Of a stretch of 64,000 nucleotides of DNA, positions 57,131-64,000 are shown piece after piece. The notes under the pieces were generated by a model that was not told where the DNA came from, ran no database searches, and saw only the letters and a program-made list of their open reading frames with translations. Position 1 is the stretch's first letter; each line of letters opens with the position of its first letter. This DNA is from Thalassotalea nanhaiensis. GTDB taxonomy: Bacteria; Pseudomonadota; Gammaproteobacteria; Enterobacterales; Alteromonadaceae. The position numbers were made by a program, and so were the translations under genes. The DNA lies in contig NZ_CP134146.1 in NCBI RefSeq assembly GCF_031583575.1, positions 2,170,001-2,234,000 of the forward strand, written 5' to 3'.

Positions 57131-57148
57131 AGTGTACAAGTGTTCGCT
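57131..57148. promoter_or_regulatory. Putative FabR operator before fabA
   Basis: AGTGTACAAGTGTTCGCT closely matches the FabR site of enterobacterial fabA/fabB (AGCGTACACGTGTTCGCT): 16 of 18 positions agree. It lies 82 bases before the fabA ATG. Confidence 0.75.
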
Positions 57149-57229
57149 AAAGTAGCGACCAGAATTTTCTGATAATGATAATTGATGATAATTTTCATTA
57201 TCTACACATTTAATTGAGAAAGTAGAGTC

Positions 57230-57745
57230 ATGACAAAACAAAACTCATTTGACAAAGCAGGTCTAATTCAAGCAGGTACTGGTGAATTATTTGGTCCTGG
57301 AAACAGCAAGTTACCTTCAGATAATATGTTGATGATGGATCGCATCATTAAAATCACTGACGAAGGTGGTAAGTATGGTAAAGGTGAAATTATTGCTGAA
57401 CTAGATATCACTCCAGATCTTTGGTTCTTCGATTGTCACTTTAAAGGCGACCCAGTAATGCCAGGTTGTTTAGGCCTTGATGCTATGTGGCAACTAGTTG
57501 GGTTCTTCTTAGCATGGTCAGGTGGACCAGGTTTAGGTAGAGCGTTAGGTGTGGGTGAAGTTAAATTTACTGGCCAAATACTACCAACTGCGTCTAAAGT
57601 TACCTACCGTATTGATTTAAAACGTGTGATCAAGCGTAAATTGTTCATGGGTTTAGCTGACGGTACAGTAGAAGTTGATGGTCGTGTAATTTACACCGCA
57701 ACAGATTTAAAAGTTGGTTTGTTTGAAGATACTTCAAAATTCTAA
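57230..57745 (+). CDS. fabA: 3-hydroxydecanoyl-ACP dehydratase/isomerase
   Basis: It introduces the double bond of unsaturated fatty acids at the C10 stage. The 171-residue hot-dog-fold protein matches E. coli FabA (172). Catalytic H70 lies in [14 protein letters not shown] and D84 in [10 protein letters not shown] FabR-type operator precedes it and a shared terminator follows. Confidence 0.98.
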   Translation: MTKQNSFDKAGLIQAGTGELFGPGNSKLPSDNMLMMDRIIKITDEGGKYGKGEIIAELDITPDLWFFDCHFKGDPVMPGCLGLDAMWQLVGFFLAWSGGPGLGRALGVGEVKFTGQILPTASKVTYRIDLKRVIKRKLFMGLADGTVEVDGRVIYTATDLKVGLFEDTSKF

Positions 57746-57772
57746 TTTCTAGTTTCTAGTTTCTAAAAAAAT

Positions 57773-57799
57773 AAAAGGCTGCCAATTGGCAGCCTTTTT
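57773..57799. terminator. Bidirectional terminator between fabA and the DUF3466 gene
   Basis: Stem AAAAGGCTGCCAA/TTGGCAGCCTTTTT with almost no loop, flanked by A-rich and T-rich runs; it can end transcription from both sides. Confidence 0.85.
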
Positions 57800-57830
57800 G
57801 TTAGAAAATTAACATTCTAAAATAAATTAT

Positions 57831-59630
57831 TTAACTACGACGTCTTCTAAACAATAAAGCCATACCTGCAAATAACGATAAGAAGCCAAACCCTGCCCCT
57901 CTACGCTCTGTTTTTTCATCAAGCTCTTCAGAACAATCGTTTATTACAAATCCTTCACCTGTTGGTGTTAATTTTACCGCAACCAATACGTCTTGTTCAG
58001 CATCAGGGATTACTTCACCATCAATAGAGAAAGGTTCACCCTTAGAATCAAGCTTAGGTGCTTTAATCCATGCGGTACCTAAAATTACATTTTCGTCATT
58101 GATATCTCTGGCTTCTACGATTGTATATTTTTCTTGATCTTCACAGCTTAAAAACTGATTAACATTATAAAACGCATCATCATTTATGCTGTATAAAAAG
58201 CCGTGGCGACGACGTGGAGTACTTGGACTGTCGACGAAATCTTCTACTTCACCTTCACCAACAATCATGCCATTTATATTAATGCCATGCGGGTAACTCG
58301 ACGAGCCTTTAAAGAAATCTACCGGGAAAACAGGCGTTATTTCAGCATCGTTAGCATTGGCATAATAGAACTTAGTTCTGGCTTTACCATTTACGTATTT
58401 GTACATATAACCTGTAAAAATACCGTCATTGTTTATTTCTATTGCTTTTGATTCGAAATAATCATCACGATCAGTAAAATCGATTATCTCACCATCTTTA
58501 AATATTGCTGCAAAACTACCAACACTCTCGCCTCGACTTGGAGTAGTTTCATCTTCATCCCACCAAAAATGAGAATAACCTACAATGATACCCGCATCAT
58601 TAATACTTAACGCGTCACTAGTAAAAGGACGTTTATCATCTGGATGAATGTTTACTACGCCTCGGCCCAAATCTGTTGCTGTTACCAGGGTACCGGTTTC
58701 ATCAACTTCCCATTTAAAAGCATTTGAGTAGTACAAGTTTTGGCGAATAATTTGAACACAAGCCTCGAAAGGCATGTCGTCTAAACGATCGTCACAATAG
58801 TCACCTTCTTCTTCTAAATCTTCAAGAGCATTAGGGTTCAAATCAACACTAGAAGTACCAATTGCAACTGTATTTCCATTTATTGAAGCGAGATCGTTTA
58901 CAGCTGACAAACCACCGTAATGATTCGTCGTTTCGTCTAACTCAGTAAAAGGAATTAACTCAAACTCAACAGAGCCATCAACACTTCGTATCCAACCACG
59001 ACTGGTAAAATCACTTACCCAATGAATATCTAATTCACTGCCACCATCATCAAACGGCGGTAAAGATAAAAAAGGAGCTGATGAATAACCGTATACTAAA
59101 CCTTCATCCGTTATTCCTTTCGGAACATCAACGGTTGAACGAGTTAAATTGCCATCTTCGAAAGCAACATCAAATACAGGCAGCTCAGTTGCGGTGGTTG
59201 TGTTCGGTTCATAAACATAAATTTGCGCATCGCCGTATTTTTGGTAAAGAGTACTACCTTTCCCTCTTAACCAAAGAATAGTCCAAGATAAAGCATTGGC
59301 ATCAGGGTTACCGGCACGTAATGCTTCTTCAGCTGCATCATCTATTTTAAATAAATCATAGTAATTATCATGAGTATTATTAGCCAGGCGTACAATTTCA
59401 TCATAATCATCGCCATCTTCAGCGAAATGTTGAAATTGGACAGGGAAATTATAGGTAGTTTGTCCAGACAGTAAAACTTGTCCGACATTGTTTTGTTCAA
59501 TGCCGTATGTATTTTCAACGGAGTCTACAATACCTAAATCTTCAATGGTGTATGTTACAGCTTGAGCTGCGGGTGCTAATAATGCACCTGAAATGCTTAG
59601 CGCTAAAACGGATTTTATCAAGGTTTTCAT
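57831..59630 (-). CDS. DUF3466 exported protein with C-terminal sorting-like tail
   Basis: A 599-residue protein with a signal peptide (MKTLIKSVLALSISGALLAPAAQA) and repeated segments of the form YGIEQNNVGQVLLSGQ, INDAGIIVGYSH, INNDGIFTGYMY and ININGMIVGEGE, the DUF3466/HAF-type repeat that builds a beta-propeller-like fold. The C-terminus (RRGAGFGFLSLFAGMALLFRRRRS) has a small-residue patch, one hydrophobic helix and an Arg tail, like GlyGly-CTERM sorting signals. The start overlaps the uup stop (TAATG). Function unknown. Confidence 0.85.
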   Translation of the reverse strand: MKTLIKSVLALSISGALLAPAAQAVTYTIEDLGIVDSVENTYGIEQNNVGQVLLSGQTTYNFPVQFQHFAEDGDDYDEIVRLANNTHDNYYDLFKIDDAAEEALRAGNPDANALSWTILWLRGKGSTLYQKYGDAQIYVYEPNTTTATELPVFDVAFEDGNLTRSTVDVPKGITDEGLVYGYSSAPFLSLPPFDDGGSELDIHWVSDFTSRGWIRSVDGSVEFELIPFTELDETTNHYGGLSAVNDLASINGNTVAIGTSSVDLNPNALEDLEEEGDYCDDRLDDMPFEACVQIIRQNLYYSNAFKWEVDETGTLVTATDLGRGVVNIHPDDKRPFTSDALSINDAGIIVGYSHFWWDEDETTPSRGESVGSFAAIFKDGEIIDFTDRDDYFESKAIEINNDGIFTGYMYKYVNGKARTKFYYANANDAEITPVFPVDFFKGSSSYPHGININGMIVGEGEVEDFVDSPSTPRRRHGFLYSINDDAFYNVNQFLSCEDQEKYTIVEARDINDENVILGTAWIKAPKLDSKGEPFSIDGEVIPDAEQDVLVAVKLTPTGEGFVINDCSEELDEKTERRGAGFGFLSLFAGMALLFRRRRS

Positions 59631-61546
59631 TAACTACTTTTCTCTTGAATTTCTTCTAATTCTTGCCAACGGTCAAAAGCCTGTTCAAACTTGGCTTCAG
59701 CTTCTTGTAATTTTTTTAATACTTGTTGAGTTTTATCTGATGATTGGGTGTAAAAATCGGCTGCATTTACTTGCATCTGATAATCATCCACTTGCTGTTC
59801 AAGGGTTTCCAATAATTCTGGTAATGATTCTAACTCATGTTTTTCTTTAAAAGATAATTTATTTTTAACTTTTTTTACTTCAACGGGTTTTACCTGTGGT
59901 TTTTCTTTAGTTTTGTCTTTGAGTGTAAATTTTGCATTTTGTTCCGCCTTGTAAGATAAATAATCTTCAACGTCACTATAACCACCTACTATTTGGGCAA
60001 TTCGGCCACTACCATCAAAATACAAACAACTATTTACACAGTTATCGACAAAATCTCGATCATGACTAACCAATAGTACAGTACCTGGGTAATTAGCGAC
60101 AACCATTTCTAATAACTCTAGAGTTTCAATATCTAGATCATTAGTAGGCTCATCGAGAATCAATAAATTACTTGGACGTAAAAATAATTTAGCGAGTAAT
60201 AAACGATTTCTTTCACCACCAGATAAAGCACGTACAGGTGTTCGAGCTCTTTTAGGGCTAAATAAGAAATCTTGTAAGTAACCTAACACATGACGGGTCA
60301 CACCGTTAACAGTTACTTCTTGTTTACCTTCAGAAACTGCATCTTGTACCGTCATATTCACGTCAAGCTGTTCTCTGTGCTGATCAAAATAAGCAACTTC
60401 CAAGTTAACGCCAATACGCATTTTGCCAGATGTTGGTTTATATTGATCAGTTATCAGCTTAAGTAACGTTGATTTACCTGTACCGTTACCACCAATTAAC
60501 GCTAAGCGATCACCACGACTGATAAGTAACTCAAGATCTTCAATAATAGTTTTGTCATTAAAGGCAATAGATAAATCGGTACATTCAAATACCAACTTAC
60601 CACTTCTCTCGCCTTGCGACAGCACCATCTCACCTTGTTTTTTAACATCTCTGCGAGCTTTTCGCTCAAGACGAAGCTTTTCTAATGCTCGAACACGTCC
60701 TTCATTACGAGTTCTACGGGCTTTAATACCTTGTCGAATCCAAGTTTCTTCTTCTGCTAAACGCTTATCAAATAATTTATTTTGCGTACTCTCTACTTCT
60801 AAATCATGCTCTTTTTGTGCTAAATAAGTATCATAATCGCCAGGGTAACTCGTTAATATACCTCGGTCTAAATCGACAATACGAGTAGCTAGTGAACGTA
60901 TAAATGCCCTATCATGTGAAATAAATATTATCGTTCCTGCGTAATTTTTTAAGAAATTCTCTAACCACAACACACTTTCTATATCTAAGTGGTTAGTAGG
61001 TTCATCTAGGAGTAATACATCGGGATTTGTTACAAGTGCTTGAGCTAGCGCAATTTTTCTTAACCAACCACCAGAGAGCTCATTGACATTCTGATCAGGA
61101 TTTAACGAAAGTTTACTTAACACTTGTTCAACGCGTTGTTCATCTTCCCAAGCATTGTTTTGCTCAAGTTCCGTTTGAATTTGTGCCATTTTATTTAAAT
61201 TGGCTTCACTTGGGTCTTCAGTGACCACATGAATAATGTCGTGATATCTTTGGATCAAGACACCGTTTTCTTTTAAACCATCTGACACATAAGTAAAAAT
61301 TGTTTGGTCACAAGATTTAGGAGGATCCTGAGCGAGCATTGCCACATTAACTTCATTAGATATCACCAACTGGCCATCATCTAGATGTTGCATACCCATT
61401 AATATTTTCATTAATGATGATTTACCTGCGCCATTTCGACCAACCAAACATACACGTTCGCTGGTTTTAATACGCAATTCGGTATTATCAAGTATTTTGT
61501 CTTCGCCAAAGGCTAATTCGGCGTTAGTTATTCTAATTAGTTCCAC
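59630..61546 (-). CDS. uup: ABC-F family ATPase Uup
   Basis: A 638-residue cytoplasmic ABC-F protein with two ATPase domains and no membrane part: Walker A GRNGAGKSS and GGNGTGKST, signatures LSGGW and LSGGERNRLLLAKL, Walker B VLLLDEPTNHLD and LLILDEPTNDLD. The C-terminal coiled coil (about 560-635) is the Uup DNA-binding-type domain. Uup acts on ribosomes and affects precise excision of transposons in E. coli. It starts at GTG 61546, overlapping the glutaredoxin-like gene by 14 bases. Confidence 0.95.
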   Translation of the reverse strand: MELIRITNAELAFGEDKILDNTELRIKTSERVCLVGRNGAGKSSLMKILMGMQHLDDGQLVISNEVNVAMLAQDPPKSCDQTIFTYVSDGLKENGVLIQRYHDIIHVVTEDPSEANLNKMAQIQTELEQNNAWEDEQRVEQVLSKLSLNPDQNVNELSGGWLRKIALAQALVTNPDVLLLDEPTNHLDIESVLWLENFLKNYAGTIIFISHDRAFIRSLATRIVDLDRGILTSYPGDYDTYLAQKEHDLEVESTQNKLFDKRLAEEETWIRQGIKARRTRNEGRVRALEKLRLERKARRDVKKQGEMVLSQGERSGKLVFECTDLSIAFNDKTIIEDLELLISRGDRLALIGGNGTGKSTLLKLITDQYKPTSGKMRIGVNLEVAYFDQHREQLDVNMTVQDAVSEGKQEVTVNGVTRHVLGYLQDFLFSPKRARTPVRALSGGERNRLLLAKLFLRPSNLLILDEPTNDLDIETLELLEMVVANYPGTVLLVSHDRDFVDNCVNSCLYFDGSGRIAQIVGGYSDVEDYLSYKAEQNAKFTLKDKTKEKPQVKPVEVKKVKNKLSFKEKHELESLPELLETLEQQVDDYQMQVNAADFYTQSSDKTQQVLKKLQEAEAKFEQAFDRWQELEEIQEKSS

Positions 61547-61778
61547 TGATAAACTCTTGTAATTGTTCTTCGTTAAATGGCCAATATAAGGCCATATTAC
61601 TATGTAAATGCTCTAGTACAGGAATACTTGTACTGTATAATTCAACCAACTTAGGCTCATTAATAATATCAACGTAGGCAATATTATCTTCGCTGATAAG
61701 ATTTTTACATAATTGCTCAGCTATTTCGCACAGATGACAGCCATCTGTGCCATATAAATTATATTGTATTGTGTTCAT
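61533..61778 (-). CDS. Glutaredoxin-like (DUF836) protein
   Basis: An 81-residue thioredoxin-fold protein starting at the ATG at 61778 (MNTIQYNLYGTDGCHLCEIAEQL). The redox motif is CHLC, and TSIPVLEHL carries the cis-proline. The DUF836 glutaredoxin-like group has no fixed function. It lies between rlmL (13 bases) and uup (overlap), a gene order seen in related marine gammaproteobacteria. Confidence 0.9.
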   Translation of the reverse strand: MNTIQYNLYGTDGCHLCEIAEQLCKNLISEDNIAYVDIINEPKLVELYSTSIPVLEHLHSNMALYWPFNEEQLQEFISGTN

Positions 61779-61791
61779 TAAAAGCCTTTCA

Positions 61792-63918
61792 TTATATACG
61801 GCTGATACACCAGCTGTTATGAATGTGCTTATTTCGCTTGAAGTCAAAATCACGAGTAACTTCGGTTAAGCACTCAGCTTTAAGGCCAACAAGATTTAAT
61901 CCGTCAAAGTCCATTTTAAAACCACGCTTGTTATTAGTGAAAATTAATTCACCTTGATCAGCAACTGATTTCATTCCGGTTTTAATCAAATCCAAATGGT
62001 CACGTTGCACATCAAATGTAGTGTTCATTCGTTTAGAATTAGAAAATGTTGGTGGATCAATAAATACCACATCATATTTATTTGTGTTTTCTTTTAACCA
62101 CTGCAAACAGTCAGCTTGAACGAATTCATATTTATGACCACGTAACTTATTTAGTTCGAAATTATCTTGAGCCCAGTCTAAATAGGTTTTTGACATATCA
62201 ACGGTAGTTACTTTTTCAGCGCCATTAATTGCAGCTTGTAATGAAACAGATCCGGTATAGGCAAAGAGGTTTAATAAGGTTTTTCCTTTAGACTTTTTAG
62301 CAACAATTTTACGAGTCTTGCGGTGGTCTAAGAATAAGCCAGTATCAAGGTAATCCCACAGATTAACTTTTAGCAAGGCATCGTATTCTTTTACAATAAG
62401 TGCTTTTTTACTTTTGCTTAACTGCTGGTATTGATTTTTACCCTTTTGCTTACTTCGTACTTTTAACGCCACTTTATCAGTATCTATGTTTAATACTTTA
62501 GGGGCCCAATATATAGCTTCTTGTAAGCGCTGCGCGGCTTTAACTTCATCGATATCTTTAGGCGGCGCATACTCATGCAACACTAAATGATCGTCATATA
62601 CATCAATGGCTACATTAAATTCTGGAATATCAGCATCATAAACTCGATAACAATTTACATCGTTTTGCTTTAACCATGATTTCAACCCTTTAACGTTTTT
62701 CTTTAAACGGTTGGCAAAATCTGAGTTCTGACCAGAAAAGTCTGTTTGTGCAGGTGTACGGTCTAATTGCCCTTCGTCAATGTTATATAGCGCTAATTGA
62801 CAATCTAATGGGCCATTTTTGAATTTATAACGCTTAAAGCTAGATAGCTTTAATAGAGAGAGCATTTCAACATTCGCGGTAATTAAGCCAATTTTCCAGC
62901 CTAAAAACTCTTGTTTAAACACTTTGCCAAGTTCGGTAAACGTAGAAACGAGCTCTGGTAATGAACCAATACGTTCACCATAAGGCGGATTAAATAAAAT
63001 ATGGCCAGGTTCACCAAATTGATTTTTAAGATCTTCAGCTCTGCCCTGTTTAAATTCAATTAAATGACCAAGTCCTGCACTGCGAGCATTTGCTTTAGCC
63101 GTTTGAAGTACTCTCCCATCCATATCAAAACCAAATACTTTAACAGTACTATTAGCTAGGGCTTGGTCGGTTTCTAACTTAGCGGTATCTAACAATTGGT
63201 TAAATAGGCTCGCATCGTGAAATTTCCAGCGACTAAAGCCCCAATGTGTTCTATCGACACCTGGATACATTCCTGATGCCATAGACACAGCTTCAAGCAT
63301 TAACGTACCTGAACCACACATAGGGTCAACCAATGGCTTACTTGGATCATTTAACCAACCAGAACGAACTACAAGAGCCGCAGCAAGGTTTTCTTTAATA
63401 GGCGCAGCACCAGAATTTTCACGGTATCCACGTTTAGATAGTGAACGACCAGAAAAATCTACATAAAACGTTACTTCATTTCTAAGTAAGCGAGCTTGTA
63501 TACGTATATCCGGATTAGTTTTTTCAACAGATGGTCTGTCTAAACCTTCGTCTCTAAAGCAATCAACAATCGCATCTTTTACAGTTAAACCGCCAAATTG
63601 TGAATCACGAATGTGTTCATTTTTACCAACAAAATCGACAGCAAAAAAGTCTTCACTGGTGAAATGTTCAGTCCAATCTATGTCTTTAGCGGCTTTATAA
63701 AGTGCGTCTTTATCTTTTACAGGAGACGGTTCATCGATTCTTATAAGAATACGACTGGCTAAACGAGATTTTAAACAGGCTTGATATCCAGTTTCCATAC
63801 TTGCAGTAAAATGAACGCCTTCAGGACGTTGTACGACTTCACTGCCGCCTATTGACGTTATTTCATCGGCTAAAAGTGGCTCTATGCCAAAAGAAGTTAA
63901 AGCTAAAAATTGTTTCAT
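61792..63918 (-). CDS. rlmL: 23S rRNA methyltransferase RlmKL
   Basis: A bifunctional enzyme that makes m2G2445 and m7G2069 in 23S rRNA. The ATG at 63918 (MKQFLALTSFGIEPLLADEI) gives 708 residues, close to E. coli RlmL (702). Order: THUMP domain (about 45-155), RlmL methyltransferase (LVDPMCGSGTLMLEAV, HILFNPPYGERIG), then RlmK methyltransferase (LLNLFAYTGSVSLQAAINGA, DVVFIDPPTFSNSKRM). First gene of the operon rlmL-grx-uup-DUF3466. Confidence 0.97.
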   Translation of the reverse strand: MKQFLALTSFGIEPLLADEITSIGGSEVVQRPEGVHFTASMETGYQACLKSRLASRILIRIDEPSPVKDKDALYKAAKDIDWTEHFTSEDFFAVDFVGKNEHIRDSQFGGLTVKDAIVDCFRDEGLDRPSVEKTNPDIRIQARLLRNEVTFYVDFSGRSLSKRGYRENSGAAPIKENLAAALVVRSGWLNDPSKPLVDPMCGSGTLMLEAVSMASGMYPGVDRTHWGFSRWKFHDASLFNQLLDTAKLETDQALANSTVKVFGFDMDGRVLQTAKANARSAGLGHLIEFKQGRAEDLKNQFGEPGHILFNPPYGERIGSLPELVSTFTELGKVFKQEFLGWKIGLITANVEMLSLLKLSSFKRYKFKNGPLDCQLALYNIDEGQLDRTPAQTDFSGQNSDFANRLKKNVKGLKSWLKQNDVNCYRVYDADIPEFNVAIDVYDDHLVLHEYAPPKDIDEVKAAQRLQEAIYWAPKVLNIDTDKVALKVRSKQKGKNQYQQLSKSKKALIVKEYDALLKVNLWDYLDTGLFLDHRKTRKIVAKKSKGKTLLNLFAYTGSVSLQAAINGAEKVTTVDMSKTYLDWAQDNFELNKLRGHKYEFVQADCLQWLKENTNKYDVVFIDPPTFSNSKRMNTTFDVQRDHLDLIKTGMKSVADQGELIFTNNKRGFKMDFDGLNLVGLKAECLTEVTRDFDFKRNKHIHNSWCISRI

Positions 63919-64000
63919 GGTGTGATCCAAAGCATTTGATGGCGCAGATTATAAACGACCCATTGCCATTTGTCTTAGCCAATTACTTTATTTAACTAAG

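Overview
The window is a chromosomal segment of an AT-rich marine gammaproteobacterium of the order Alteromonadales, most likely family Colwelliaceae (Colwellia/Thalassotalea-like). This rests on the low GC content, protein relatedness, the uvrY-uvrC-pgsA-tRNA(Gly/Cys/Leu) locus order, a HexR-type central carbon cluster, a bioA/bioBFCD biotin locus and a FabR-type operator before fabA. I see no rRNA operon, insertion sequence, prophage or CRISPR array; nearly everything is core genome.

Layout. 1-3035: the 3' part of a yejM-like gene, tRNA-Pro(GGG) trailed by four degenerate copies of its own 3' end, nested inverted repeats, and a small membrane protein. 3036-9603: a heme-copper oxidase operon (subunit II fused to two cytochrome c domains, subunit I, two subunit III-like proteins, a subunit IV-like protein, heme o synthase, SCO). 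10041-11222: an orphan HicB-type protein preceded by GGGTTATC-like repeats, then peptidase E. 11318-16408: biotin synthesis, bioBFCD divergent from bioA, with a candidate BirA operator between them. 16569-22686: asnS, ybaK, a nitroreductase, a DoxX/HvfX-like protein, sppA and a SnoaL-like protein. 22858-29716: a DUF349 coiled-coil protein with two small partners, an AGCS amino-acid symporter, an M14 carboxypeptidase and a thioredoxin-fold protein.

29878-44575 is central carbon metabolism: a long-form GAPDH, msrB, gnd, gapA, the operon zwf-pgl-edd-glk-eda, and divergently hexR-pykA followed by pfkA. Putative HexR operators lie before zwf/hexR and gapA. Together these genes take glucose through Entner-Doudoroff, the oxidative pentose phosphate branch and lower glycolysis, with an ATP-type PfkA also present. 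44595-46504 encodes a LytS/LytT-type two-component system. 46596-50813 is a thiamine uptake and salvage operon under a TPP riboswitch (TonB receptor, YkoF-like protein, PnuC/PnuT transporter, APH-fold kinase).

50966-57050: hinT, a DUF4136 lipoprotein, an eight-gene tRNA array (4 Gly, 3 Leu, 1 Cys), pgsA, uvrC, uvrY and a small basic protein. 57230-63918: fabA and, on the other strand, the operon rlmL-grx-uup-DUF3466.

The least explained material is non-coding. (1) A family of tandem hairpin repeats starts exactly at the poly-T end of three intrinsic terminators (18029, 22752, 34700); the stem sequences differ between loci while the pairing and the centre (CAWGGATGG) are kept. (2) Degenerate tandem copies of tRNA 3' parts lie downstream of both tRNA-Pro and the last tRNA-Leu. 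(3) Two overlapping, mutually exclusive long hairpins lie before the gene at 2158.
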